Of a stretch of 64,000 nucleotides of DNA, positions 31,716 to 44,632 are shown piece by piece (position 1 is the first letter of the stretch; each line of letters begins with the position of its first letter). Origin of the DNA: Artemisia argyi (Eukaryota; Streptophyta; Magnoliopsida; Asterales; Asteraceae); assembly GCA_030686995.1 (NCBI GenBank), contig CM060688.1, forward strand, positions 202,840,718-202,904,717. The letters run 5' to 3'. The position numbers were made by a program, and so were the translations under genes. The notes below the pieces were generated by a model. It was not told where the DNA came from. It saw nothing but the letters and a program-made list of their open reading frames with translations, and did no database searches.

Positions 31716-34450
31716 TATTGCTAATAACAATCTTCATTTAAAAGCGTTTTAAACAAGTAAACTCTTTTATAAATGTCTCTTTCTGACAAACTCTCCCTGG
31801 ATACTTACCCTACCTGTCACTCATTTAGCCATTAAGTTGGACTTTCCATTGACTTCTCTAGGAGAGACTTTCCATATCAATTACGAGTAGGATTCCTCGA
31901 TACCAGAAAAGCAAGGAAAGGATTTCGGAACTACTAACCTAGACTAGAAGTGTACACCAAGACAATTTATAACTCAACAACAATTCTAAGATGCCACGAG
32001 ACCATCCGAACCACCATCTCTGACCTAGTTGTCCAATTCTATCATTCAAAGGTACTAGCTAGACTGAGCTACAGGATCGAACACATTGTGAAGGTACGCT
32101 AAGCAACACCATGGGAATAAACCAAGCCTCCTAACCGATACTGTAGAGTGTTTTGAGTTAACATGATCTCATCCATACGCAAACTTCCCTATAATAAGTT
32201 TCACCAAGGAAAATTTGATTTGAGTTAAGGGTATCGATATAGATTCCCTTAAGGCATTGTGTTCTCAGGAAATTCTAGATAACCTCACCTATACATCGAG
32301 AAAGGCATCAGACTCAAGAATACCTCCCCAGCTACATGTGAAGACAATACGGAAATTCATCGACAAAGTATCAATTGAAACCCTCATATTGCCAACATGA
32401 TGACTATTTCAACGATAAAACCATCTCAAGACTTAAGCTGGTTGAATACCTAGGCTTGTAGTTTTACCAGATAACCACCAATAGACATCATCCAAACATC
32501 AGGAACCGAATGTTAGACACCTATGCAACTATGCGAACATTTCCTATCCTACTATTTTATCCTTGTTAGTATTTTTACTTTTAAATGAAGTTGATTTCAA
32601 AATTTTGTCCATACAAATCACCTATCTCGTAGAAAATAATTTTAAATTGCCTATTTTGAATAAATACGATCCTTTTTAGCCAATATTTACTTGAGCCATT
32701 ATACAATGAGAAATGTTTAAACATTAAACTTTGGTAAACGGTTCTATTCACAACATGTTTGAAAATCGCGTCACATTTCATAACTATTAAATTTTGAATC
32801 ATCAAGACAGATATTATTTAGTAAACCATTTGCTCCATTTTCTAAATTCATTTATTCAGAAAAAGATTTCGACCAAAAACTCAAAAATCGCGAGATAAAT
32901 TTTGAAAACCAATCACCATGCTACATCGCTTATGCATTTAGGGCTTTGTGACTTGACAATAAGGAATATTGGAATATATGATGAAGGAAATTAGGAGGAA
33001 CACCATAGATCGATTACAAACGTCAGTAATGGAAACCAAGCACAATTGGCAAAGAAAGACACATGTCTTAGCAACGATTAGACCAAAACACAAGGAATCA
33101 AAGTGTTACCCATATTCTATCTTATTCGTATAACGCCCTTTTCGAGAAGTACAACGTTGTAGAATTAATCACCAGATTCATTGTAACCGTTTCAACTATT
33201 CCCGATTAAGGTGATCGAATCACCTCAGACTTCTAACAATCATTCTAAGATTTCCTTCGGAACCTCATTAAGATGTAAACACCGCCTATCATCCTCAGAT
33301 CGATGGTCATAACGAGAGAACGAATCAAACTTAGGAAAGTTATACGCAGAGTATGAGTGATTGACTCTAGAAATGGTTGGACTAATCATTTACCATAAAT
33401 CGGATCCTTTTACAACCATAGTTATCGCGCGAGCATAGAGACTACATCAATTGAGGCACTTTATGGTCGAAGTACCAATTACCCATTTACAGACCGAAAT
33501 TGGAAAGTTAAACTCACTGGTCTAGAACTAAACTATGGAACAACAAAGGAAATTTCACAAGTCAAGAACCAGTTACAAACAACGAGAAGCTGGTAGAGGT
33601 AGGTTGGTACATGATGCACATCATACGGATTAGGTATCCTTGAACAGCAAACTAACTAGATTCACACGAGAGGACGAACTAAGTTGGAAGCTTTTCCTTA
33701 GAAAGGTATGATACAATTTTGGTAAACACGAGAGATTGAACCTTTGGTATACTGGATCAATTAAGATTCATTTTTGAATCGACCAGCTGACATATAAGAT
33801 TTGAGTTCTGACAGAGTTCAGCAACATATATTACCCATATTACATTATAAACCTGAAGAAGCACTGATCATTTATTGACGAACCAAACTCGGAAAAAGCC
33901 AAACTCACTAGTCCAGTAGGCATTCATGATATAACCAGAAATTTCCTACAAATCAAGAATCAATTACAAATTCTACAAGTTGTAAGCCATTAAAATTTCT
34001 AGTTGGTGTTATAATCACGTTGAAAGTTCTGCCTAGGAAAGGCATGATATTATTCGGAAAGATTTGGAAAGTTAAAACCGATATACACTGGACCACTAAA
34101 TAGTTCAGACAGAGTAGGCCTAGTGGCCGTCAGACTTGAGCCTTGTTAAGGAACAGCCGGATTACACAACTATGTTTCACCTATTCAAATCCAGGAAATG
34201 ACTTTCAGATTAGTCAATCATAATCCCATTTGGAAGGGAATCCAACCCTGAGACAAACGTAAACGTGGTAAGAGAACCAGTAGAAAGCATGGACCATGAG
34301 GTCAAACGGTTGAAGCAAAGTCGAATTCCTATCGTGAAAGTTCGCTGGAATTCTTGAAAAGGACCCGAATTTACTTGGGAACGAGAGGACCAAATGCAAC
34401 TCAAGTATCCACGTCTTTTTATCAAATATACTTCAGAGACCAACCAAAAC
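31045..34450 (+). pseudogene. Gypsy B pol relics
   Basis: No frame longer than ~70 codons. Recognisable scraps are: an integrase tail at about 33280-33335 reading AYHPQIDGHNERTNQ; SIEALYGRS at about 33440-33470; two similar connection-region tracts (about 33485-33600 and 33880-33990; also about 33675-33730 and 34030-34065); and a C-terminal VKVRWN-stop-KGPEFTWERED at about 34335-34395. Protease and RT catalytic motifs could not be found by eye. A run of 42 T (31673-31714) interrupts the region. It cannot encode enzymes. Confidence 0.65.
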
Positions 34451-34487
34451 TGAACTTCGGGACGAAGTTCCTGTTAGAGGGGAAGAC

Positions 34488-37400
34488 TGTCACAACTCGT
34501 AATTTCCGGTCATTTTCCAAACCTCGACAATTTACTATTCACAAGTTACTATTCATCATTTACTATTCATTGATCACTATTCATCGTTTTTGAGGTCAAT
34601 TCGACATTCTGAGAAGCGTTCAGAAATTTTACTATTCACTTGACACTATTCATTTCCGAGAGAAAACCACTATTCACGTGCATTACTCATGTCATCGTAA
34701 ACCTAGTTTACGGGTATTCAAAAATTCGCGTAACCGTATTGGTTCAGGATCGAATTCATGCATTATCATTGGGACATTTCATACAGACTAGAAATAGTCT
34801 GCATATCATCTTTATGGCACTTGCATACTATTCCACTCGTAGGGTATTCAAATTATATTTTTAATATAATTAACGAATTACGTATGTTTATTTTTAAATA
34901 AACACTAATACGCGAACTATAAATGTGACTAACACGTCCAACACTCCCGATTATGATCCCAATATATTTTTATATTCATTTTTATAATATAAAAATTATA
35001 ATATTAATTTACCCGGTATTTTGGATATTTATTTCAATTATTAACTTAAGTTTACTAAAATTTCGACGGTTTTCGTAGAAATTAAACTATAATTATCTAA
35101 ACATCCAATAATTTTTCCCAACCTATTTTTATAATTTTTATAACTTTATTATGACCCGGTTAACTCCGTTAAAATTTATTTTTAGTTAACCCGGTACCCG
35201 GTACACTTTAAAACTACAACTAAACACATAATAATACATAATACACCAAAAAGTCTACACATTCATTCCCCCCCTCCAATTGCCTCCCCCCCCCCCCCCT
35301 TGCTTTTCTTACACACCATTGAAAATTTATACTAACTCTCATTAATACAAGGTACCTTTTGTCTATGATAAAAATATACATAAATTACACACCATATACT
35401 AGCTACTTTAACCTCATTTCATCAATTACAACTAGATATATTTCTTCTCTTTTCTCTCTTGCTCTATGACCGGCCACCACAAGACCATAAGGAGGAATCA
35501 TAAAATTTCAAGATCAAGTATATTAGTTAGTGTATTTTGTACTCCTTTTTGAGTTTTGAAAGATAAACTCAAGGTGTATTTAGGTTTTTTCATCCTCAAA
35601 TCTCTTCCATCCTTCAAGTAAGTATAAGAAACTCATTTTTAATAATTTTACCAAGTTTATACAAGATCCATATGATATATATACTAGATCTACATGCATA
35701 TGCAATTTATACCACTTTATTTTACAAACTTATAACTTTTGAGCCCTAGAAGTGATTTTTTGGTTAGATCCTTGTTAGATCTACTTGGTTGTGATGTTTA
35801 GGAACCCATGACACCCTAAGAAGGTGTATGGTATGATTAGATTAGTTTTGTGGTGATTGAAAGTGGTTTGAATGAAGATGGAACTAGATTAGAACCCTAG
35901 ATATGGTTTTTGAAACATTTGAAATACCTACTGTCCCTATTTTCATTTCGTGGGAAAATCAGTGGTTGATGGCTAATTTTTGACCAAAGATTTAGAAAAT
36001 ACTTTTAAAAACGAAACTTTAGGCGAAAGAACGGATTAAAACGAGCTTATAACGAAGGAGTTATGATTTTTGCAAATTTAACGACGAAAACTATTTTATA
36101 AAAAAACTGCTTGCTGTTTGGCAGATTTCGACGTACAAATAGAGGCATTAAACGTAACCTAGAGGAGCCGAGTTATCAAAAATATACTAGTATATACAAA
36201 AACGAATCCGTGGATATAAAGAACGAAGGAAATGAACCTATAACGACCAAGTTATACCTGTTTTAACATCGTCAAAACTATATATATATATATATTTGGT
36301 CACAAATAAAAATAATAACCTACGTACTAAAAGGGTATATTTTTCTAGAAACATTACTAAGGGCTATATTCTTAACAAACGAATACGTACGACCCGAGAG
36401 AATATTTATACGACTTAACGACGTTAGTCTAAGGTTTTGATACTTGGAATATAACGCTAACATTTTCGTACGAGATAATACGACAAGTTATATACTTCTC
36501 TAAATGGACTTATTTTTCCTAAGTATGGAAACTATTTTACCATGACGATAACTAGTATTTCCAAATTACGAGTGGTATGAGTATCATGTGCATGTGCATT
36601 CATTTCATTACGGTTTGATCTAAGTTAGATCACGATTATTCATTTAGGTTGCGGCTAGTGTTCGCGCCTCGTTGTCCCGACTACATTTCCATCATTGTAC
36701 CATCTTTGTACCATCCTTTCGAGGTGAGTTCTCATAGCCCCGTTTTTAGTACTTATTTGATTTTAAATCCCACGGGGGAGAATACATTGCACAATTATTT
36801 TTGTACATGCCCAAGTATTAAATTCCATACATTGCTTAAGTTGTTAGTACTATCACTTCAAGTCCCCTTATTATCATGGACCGTTAATTATATTGCCAAG
36901 CGAGAGTGAGTGGATAGATCTATCGAGGGTGACTCCTCCATTCGTGTTTGGGTTGCTCCATAAGGAAAACGAATGCATTTCATGTCTGAATATTTAGAGT
37001 GCCTGATAAACACTCCTTTGGGGCCAATTTTAGTACGTCGAGCTTCGGTGCCATGAGCTTAAGAGACAATGTAGCACTTTTGATATTTTAGTACTTTACT
37101 TTATACTTGTGGTTATTGTACATACGATTTAACTATAAACCTATGATTATTCACCAACATTCGTGTTGACCGTTTTTCGCAATGTATTTCTCAGGTTATT
37201 AAGGTAGCTCATGTTGCATACATTTGGACCTTCATGGAGTCGCGGAGTCGACGTGTCTCACCATATTTTCTGCACTTATGAAACGTTTGATCTTGTTGAA
37301 CTTATTTTAACTATATTGGCAAACTCTTTGGGACCTAAGCTTTGTAAACTCTGAATGTTTTAATGATCAAACGCTGTATTTTCTAAACGACACTTTAGGT

Positions 37401-37488
37401 CGTTCAATATAACTGTAACTATGGTGCTATGACAGTCACCCCCAGGTATTCCATTCCGCTGCCATTCAGGTATTTTGGGGGTGTGACA
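34488..37488 (+). repeat. Gypsy B 3' LTR (3001 bp)
   Basis: Begins TGTCACAACTCG and ends GTGTGACA, followed by actct. Nearly identical to the 5' LTR. Upstream, tgaacttcgggacgaagttc (about 34451-34470) resembles the post-pol linker typical of this gypsy group. Confidence 0.9.
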
Positions 37489-40400
37489 ACTCTGGAGCAA
37501 CTGTTCATGTGTGCAAAGATAGAAGATGGTTCAAGACTTACGAGTCACTGAATGATGGTTCTATTCTTCACATGGGAAATGAGTCAACAGCTTTGGTGCA
37601 TGGTCGTGGTTTTGTAGATCTTAATTTTAGTTCTGGAAGGATTGTAACTTTGTTTAATGTTATTCATGTTCCTGATATAAGGAAGAACTTGGTTTCAAGT
37701 AGTGTTTTAAATAATCATGGATATAAACAAGTTATTGAATCTGATAAATTTATTTTATCTAAACATGGTGTGTTCATTGGTTTTGGATATTTGTGTAATC
37801 AAATGTTCAGGCTTAATGTTGTCACTGACATTGTTAATTCAGCCTTTGTATCAACCTCTAAACTGAACGACTCCGCCCTTTGGCATGCTAGACTTGGCCA
37901 TGTACACTATAAAAGGATGCAAGATATGTCTAAGGATGGGTTAATCCCAGCTTTTGACATGGACACTGAAAAGTGTAAGACTTGCATGTTGACCAAAATA
38001 ACAAAGAAACCCTTTCAGGGTGTAAAACGTGAGACTGGGCTCTTGAAGCTTATACACAATGACCTGTGTGATTTGCATGCCACTCCCTCTTTGGGGAACA
38101 AGAAGTACTTTGTGACATTTATTGATGCTTCTAGCTTTTGTTATGTCTATCTATTACAAACCAAGGATGAAGCATTATATAAATTTAAATTATTTAAAAC
38201 TGAAGTTGAGTTGCAACTTGGGTCACTCATCAAAAGGTTCAGGACTGATAGGGGAGGTGAGTACATGGATACTCTGTATTTTCAGTCTGTTGGTATAATC
38301 CATGAAACGACTGCTCCCTATACTCCTTAACAAAATGGTATCTCTAAAAGGAAAAACAGGGTACTGAAGGAGATGGTTAATTCCATGCTGTCCTATTCAG
38401 GACTGAGTCAAGGGTTCTGGGGTGAAGCTATGTTAACAGCTTGCTATTTATTAAATAGGGTTCCAAATAAGAGGAACAAGGTTACCACTTATGAACTCTG
38501 GACTAAGAAGAAACAAAACCTGAATTATCTCTAGGTTTGGGGTTGTAGGGCAGTTGTAAGACTCCCTAATCCAAAGTTAAAAACTCTGGGTGAAAGAGGC
38601 ATTGAATGCATCTTTGTTGGACATGCTGAGCATTCCAAGGCATACAGGTTCTATGTCATTGAACCTAATGAATATGTTTCAATTAATTCAATAATTAAAT
38701 CAAGGGATGCACTCTTTAATGAGAATAGATTCTCATTAGTCCCTAGACCAAGTCACAGGATTCCAAATGGTACTGATCACATTGGTGTATCTGTGGTCCC
38801 TGATGAATTATCATCTCACGTCTCTGATGAGGTTGTGGTCCAACAACCTGAACCTGAGTTCAGGAAGAGCAAAAGGGTCCGGACTCCTAAGTCATTTGGA
38901 CCTGAGTTTCAATTATACTTAATTGAAGGTACAAGGAATGAGGTCTCTGACCAATATTCCTATTGCTTCATTGTTGAGGATGATCCCAAAACATTTGAAG
39001 AAGCAATGAAGTCCCAGGATGTTGCTTTCTGGAAAGAGGCAATAAATGATGAGATTGACTCCATAATGGGTAACAACACTTGGGTGTTGTTTGATCTACC
39101 TCCAAGTTGCAAACCTCTTGGATGCAAATGGATTTTCAAAAGGAAAATGAAGGTAGATGGAACTATTGAAAAGTTCAAGGCTAGACTAGTCATTCAGGGC
39201 TTTAAACAAAAGTCAGGGATAGACTACTTTGATACTTATGCCCCTGTGGCACGTATCAATACCATCAGGCTGCTGATTGCTTTGGCATCAATTCACAATC
39301 TGATTATTCATCAGATGGATGTGAAGACAGCTTTCTTGAATGGTGAATTGGATGAGGAGGTTTATATGGACCAACCTCAGGGCTTCATATTGCCTGGAAA
39401 TGAAAACAAGGTGTACAAACTGATTAAGTCTTTATATGGACTGAAATAGGCACCTAAGCAATGGCATCAAAAGTTCAATGAAGTGGTTTTGTCTAATGGT
39501 TATGTTCTTAACCAGGCTGACAAATGTGTATATAGCAAATTTGATGAATCTAGTAAAGGAGTCATCATTTGCCTATATGTTGATGACATGTTGATCTTTG
39601 GCACTGATCAAAATCAAGTTGACCTGACAAAGGAATTTTTGTCATCAAGGTTCTCCATGAAGGACATGGGGGAGGCTGATGTTATCCTTGGTATAAGGAT
39701 TAAACATGAAAGCAATGGTATATCAATTTCTCAGTCTCATTACATTGAGAAGGTACTGAAGAAATTTAATTGCTTTGATTGTACTCCAGTGAGTACTCCT
39801 ATGGATTCAACTGAGAAGCTAATGCCTAATAATGGCAAAGTTGTATCTCAACTTGAGTATTCTAGGGTAATTGGCTGCCTGATGTATGCCATGAATTGTA
39901 GAAGACCTGATATAACTTTTACGGTGGGTAAACTGAGTAGGTATACTAGTAATCCTAGTGCTCATCACTGGCAAGCAGTTCAGAGGGTACTGAAGTAGTT
40001 GAAGAGAACTATGGACTATAGTTTCTCATATACTGGTTATCCATCAATGTTGGAAGGTTACACTGATGCAAGTTGGATCAGTAACATTCGTCTACCAGTT
40101 GCTGGGTATTCCTTCTTGGTGGAGGTGCAATTTCTTGGGCATCCAAGAAGCAAACTTGCATCACCAGTTCAACAATGGAATCAGAATTTGTGGCCTTAGC
40201 AGCTGTTGGTAAAGAAGCTGAATGGTTGAAAAACTTGCTTCTTGAGATTCCATTGTGGCCTAAACCTATAGCACCTATTTCTATCCGGTATGATAGTGCT
40301 GCTACATTGGCAAAGGCTTAAATCCATATGTACAATGGGAAGTCTAGACACTTAGGTGTCAGGCATAGCATGATTCGTGAACTTATCATGAATGGGGTGA

Positions 40401-40528
40401 TTTCTATAGAGTTTGTTAGATCTCAACAGAATTTAGCTGATCACTTGACGAAGGGTCTTGCTAGAGACTTGGTTATAAAGTTTGCTAAAGGGATGGGTTT
40501 AAAGTCCAACTTGGTCACTGAATGCTAG
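37489..40528 (+). pseudogene. Copia A pol (protease end, integrase, RT, RNase H), broken
   Basis: Continues the protease from [10 protein letters not shown]. Integrase: zinc finger ([13 protein letters not shown] ... CKTCMLTKI), then [14 protein letters not shown] and the ERKN-equivalent. Reverse transcriptase: WKEAINDEIDSI, CLYVDDMLIFG. RNase H: GYTDASW, HLGVRHSMIRELI. Stops end at 38330, 38534, 39449 and 39998, a frameshift lies near 40090-40130, and further stops end at 40200 and 40321. INT precedes RT, so copia. Several stops replace Gln codons by one C-to-T change. Not functional. Confidence 0.9.
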
Positions 40529-41031
40529 GACACCCAACTCCCTCTTGAGGAAACTTGGGAGCTGAGTTCAATGTGGAAAGCTGAACATTCAGTGTACTGG
40601 AGCACATGTTTATATTAAATCACAAAGTTTGTGCTTGGAACCTGCTGGAAAGTAGGATGAAGTCATTACTTCTTAATGGTTAATTTTCTTTGAAAAAGTG
40701 CTTAGCAGGAGCATGAATAAAGATGAACCACCTATGTGAATGTTGAAGTTTTGCCGCTTAAGGAAGCTATGGACTTTTAGCTTTTACAACATTCAAGAAT
40801 TGGATATGGACACATGGCTTGTATAGTGTCAGGAGTGTTTAAGTGTTTGAAAATGTATGTGTATTTTATCTTCAGGTATTCAAATGGGTTAAAGGCTTCA
40901 ATTCTTTGGAAAACCCTGATTCTCGAATATTTGAACGTGTAATGTACTAAGATGAAAATTCAATCCTCAGGATATTTTCGTTTATGCATATGTTTAGTTT
41001 AATGGTTGTTTTCATGCAAAGGAAGTGAACT

Positions 41032-41046
41032 AAATTTGGGGAGGAT
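41032..41046 (+). other. Copia A polypurine tract
   Basis: AAATTTGGGGAGGAT directly before the 3' LTR, the plus-strand primer expected for copia elements. The ~500 bp between the pol stop (40528) and this point is noncoding. Confidence 0.7.
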
Positions 41047-41762
41047 TGTTGGAAAATTTAGTGCACTTTAGGGTTTAGTTCAAACCTGGCAATGGGTCAG
41101 GAGGTACGGAGTATACACCTATCAAGTCCCTGAACACCCTGACTCATATAGTGGTTAAGTGTTATTCAGTATCTGATGAAGTTCAGTGAGTTCACTCTTT
41201 GAGGGAGTGATACTCTGGACTGAATGGTATTCATTAGGATGATGAGTTCAACTCTCATCAAGGAGTTGTCATGTCCTCAGGGACTAGCTCATCAGTGAGT
41301 ATAAGGAACTCACTGGACTGAATTCAAACTTGATTAGTAACTGTTTTGACCTATTCAAGTGGCAGTTATAACTGCATTAATGACCACGTTTAATTGGTCA
41401 TGTAACCACTAATACCTATAATTATGAAGGCAAATTAAGTGGGATTAATGGGCCATTAATCACTCTTAATTCCATTGACTAGGGTTGAGTAATATTACCT
41501 ATAAATAGGTAAATCAACTGATGCATGAAAAGACACAGAAAACACATAACACTTATACACGAAGGGTTATTGATTTGTGCCTAAATCACTAACAACATTT
41601 GGTCTTATCCAAAGTAGATATTCGTGATACCCAGGCATTAGGGTCGAATAGTTTACTTTGGAAAGAGATAACACGATTCCAAGTGATACCTGGTAACCTT
41701 AATTGGTACGTAGTTAGGCTATTGATTATCTTCACCCTGTTCTGGGCTCATAATCACCAACG
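41047..41762 (+). repeat. Copia A 3' LTR
   Basis: 716 bp, TGTTGG...CCAACG (last base changed from A), followed by the target duplication gtaca. Also keeps aatagtttactttg and attgattatc, the 5' strands of the predicted pseudoknot. Confidence 0.9.
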
Positions 41763-42008
41763 GTACATACTTATGTGAGTCTGTTACTGGTACTTCTGTA
41801 GACACTTAAATCTAAAAAATTATAAAGTTTTAGATTAATATGAGTTAGGGCAGAGCCGAGCTAAGCTCGAGGTTCGCTTCAAAACATTTCTAGACATTTA
41901 GCACTTATTTAGAGTTCATCCTATTTCAAGACTGCACTAGAAGTGATGATTCTGTATGCTCATCTTCCTGTTAAATCTGTTTGCTGTGCTTGGTCTACTA
42001 TGTATTGA

Positions 42009-42540
42009 ATCTTTGGGTCTAGCTGTATAATGGCCTGGTCTAGCCGTACAATGGCCGGGTAGAGTTATATATGACTGGACTTAGCCTTATAGTCGTTGGG
42101 ACTAGCCATATATGGCCGGGTATAGTCGTATAACAGATGAGTCTAGCCATTATATTGGGCAGGTTCCTTAGATAACCTTCATTGGTTGTGTTTTTGCATT
42201 AATTTACTTGGGTTTTCTATAACCTTTGAAAAATTGAAAATGCTCCCCAAAAGGTATATTATCTCACTAAAAATATTTTTAGTGAAATATTATCCCTTTT
42301 AGCGAGTATCTTTAATTTTATTATTTTTAGTGAAATATCATGGCGTCACTATAGGCTTTTGAATATATACCATGTCTTCTTTGGTAGTAAGTGACTAATG
42401 GCCGCGTCTAGCCATAAACGGCTGGGTCAAACCGTATTTGGCTGGGTATTGCCATATAATGGCCTTGTCTAGCCATATAATAGCCGGGTCAAGTCACATA
42501 TGGCTATGTCTAACCATATATGGCCTGGTCTACTCGTATT
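42009..42540. repeat. Degenerate ~20 bp minisatellite, unit 1
   Basis: Two blocks (about 42009-42150 and 42396-42540) of variants of 'ggtctagccatataatggcc'. The core GCCATATAATGGC is itself nearly palindromic. Equivalent blocks occur at 45388-45515/45767-45960 and 48808-48935/49190-49309, with different repeat numbers. Confidence 0.7.
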
Positions 42541-43395
42541 GATCACTTGATTCCTGTTAGTGCTCCAAGGACGCAAATACGATATACTTGGTCAACTGCA
42601 TATATAGATAATAGCCATATAAGGTTTTTGGACTTGCATGGTTGACTTATGTTCTTGAAATTATATCATACCACTAGGATCTGCGTAATGGTTATTTAAC
42701 TTGAGTATGTGGAATCATGTTTAGCTATTTGGACGTTTTTGAAGAGTTTGAAGATTTAGCTATTTGGATGTCTGATAAAGGTTTACGGACGTACCCTCAA
42801 CCCCGTATCTGCATACAAAGTTTTTGCACTAGTAAAAACACATTTCTTTTTCTAAAAAGAATCAAAATAGAGAATTAAAGTACTTTTTTTTTTAGAACCA
42901 AACACATCCTTAACTTTTGCTTTAGAGTACGGTGGGTCAATTGAAAATAGACTCTCTCGACTACAAAAAGACATTGGTTGATCTAACAAGTTAAGTTGGC
43001 CTTTGAGCAAGGCAAGCACCAACCACCCTTTTAGCTGTGCCTCTGGTTGTTATCACTTTATAGAAAGAATTTTAAATATGAAAATGAAAAAAAAAATAAA
43101 TAAATAAAAAATAAAAAAACCTACTACGCAGCAGTTTAAGCAAATGGGCACAACAATGAATTTGGAAATGAGATATAAAAACGACAAACAAGGATTTATA
43201 ATTTTGGTGTTATATCACGAAATAGAAAAACCACAATAAATTCAAATAATCTTAGATGTTAGGCAACCTCTATATTAGTGCTCTCTACGGTGTTCACTAG
43301 AACTTGAAAATGTGTCTTCTTCATGCACAAACCATCACTCACCAATCGCTGCACATGGATGGCGCTGAAGGTCTGCTTTTATAATATACTTTTAC

Positions 43396-43753
43396 TAAGG
43401 TTGCGTTTGGTTTGTAGATGGGTTTCGGATTCGGATTCGGATTTGGATTATGATCTGAATTTAAATTTAGATTTGTATTTGATATAAGAGAGAGAAAATA
43501 TATTATAAAATAGTCAATTAATTATTTTTAAAAATTATATAAATAAATACATAAAGTGGGGTCCACTCATATTGGAAAAGGACAAAATATAAATATTAAA
43601 TCATACGTATATTATTTTTATACCTATCAGTATGTATAGAAATGAGATTATTGTTTAATTTCCAAGTTGTGGGCCACAATGTCAAACAAACACACAAATT
43701 TTCATTTCTATTATTCAATTCCTATCATACCCTCAGACGAAACGGACCCTAAA
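43396..43753. mobile_element. MITE-like element in unit 1
   Basis: Same inverted ends as 72-427 (taaggttgcgttt ... aaacggaccctaaa). Shared position in each unit shows insertion before the tandem duplication. Confidence 0.45.
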
Positions 43754-44467
43754 TCTATTTTCAAAATATACGGTTATAGTTTAGTTCCATAATTTTCTCT
43801 AAAATTATAGTCTTAATATAAATGTTCATTCATTTAAAAAGTTTTGTTGTGTTTTGTAACACGTATGCAAGACCAAATAATTGTGTGAAAGCAACTACTT
43901 GTATGAAACACTGTAGTTATTTTGAATTTGTGTAACTATACTTACCTAGGTACTCAAAGCTACAGAGATAGTAGTACTTTAGTTATGATGATTATAGAGT
44001 GACTTTGAGTTTTAAGAGATTCTTCAACCGCCAAAAGAAGCATTCAAAAACATTCAAATATCTTAAAAGCGAATGATACTATTATAAGAAAAATAAATAA
44101 ACCAGCTAACAAGTTAACAAGAAGCTAAGGGCCTGAATCAAAGCATAAATGTGAGTCTCATGTCTATGGTAATGGGTCTAAGTCAAATGTAGATAATTTG
44201 GTATCCTAAACAAGCTGATGGCTATAATTTTGTTCTTTTTCATTTAGCTCAAATATATCTACATGGTGGTTTCTAATAACATGTCCCGAAATTTTCATGT
44301 TTAGATTTCGAACGAGTTGGGTTTCTAAGGTGGTTCCTGGGAAGGGTGTACATGGTCTGGTTTAGCGGGTTTTTTATATTCCAAAAGTCTTGGCCAAACC
44401 AGGTGGAACCAGGAACTCTTTTAAGCAAGAACCAAATGGCAAGAGTCTCATTTAAGCAATTTTGCAG

Positions 44468-44632
44468 CTATTATCCCAGAAAACATAGCTCTTTTCTATT
44501 TGGAGAGGAGTTTGGTTGAGGAGCTTCTTAAGCGCCCCGAGAGCTTTGAAAGAAAACTCATAGGTAGTTGTAACCGGATAATATCAAATCCGAAAGATTT
44601 ATCTCAGAAGAACTCCAATCAACTTCATCCAG
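44468..44632 (+). pseudogene. Plus-3-domain-like exon, unit 1
   Basis: 165 bp, open in one frame, preceded by the acceptor-like TTTTGCAG and followed by the donor consensus CAG|GTATGT. The 54 codons read IIPENIALFYLERSLVEELL...KRPESFERKLIGS...NPKDLSQKNSNQL. This resembles the start of the Plus-3 domain in plant SWIB/Plus-3 chromatin-associated proteins (VEELL...SFE.KV.GSFVR...DYLQKN.HQL). The expected continuation of the domain is not found downstream, so it is an isolated exon relic. Family assignment is from memory of the domain. Confidence 0.5.

Larger units (their letters stand above)
25914..37488 (+). mobile_element. Gypsy B: young LTR retrotransposon with gag but decayed pol
   Basis: Two LTRs of 3001 bp each (TGTCAC...GTGACA; the 5' copy begins CGTCAC) are flanked by actct (25909-25913 and 37489-37493). 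A tRNA-iMet-type primer site follows the 5' LTR. The internal region is only ~5.6 kb: a long leader, a gag ORF and ~3.4 kb of pol relics without usable frames. Surviving integrase, connection-region and C-terminal motifs resemble chromovirus (Tekay/Del-type) elements; clade assignment is tentative. The LTRs differ at about 18-20 sites plus short-repeat changes, ~0.6%. Confidence 0.9.
24186..41762 (+). mobile_element. Copia A: LTR retrotransposon, interrupted by gypsy B
   Basis: Two 716 bp LTRs (TGTTGG...CCAAC(A/G)) are flanked by gtaca (24181-24185 and 41763-41767). The intact unit at about 48550 shows a single gtaca, i.e. the empty site. Without gypsy B the element is ~6.0 kb with one gag-pol frame in INT-RT-RH order. 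The LTRs differ at roughly 30 of 716 positions by eye (~4%), so it is clearly older than gypsy B. Pol has several stops and a frameshift. Confidence 0.9.

Noticed and set aside
42009..42540. CRISPR-like array
   Set aside because: The repeats are degenerate, nearly contiguous and without spacers; this is a plant minisatellite.
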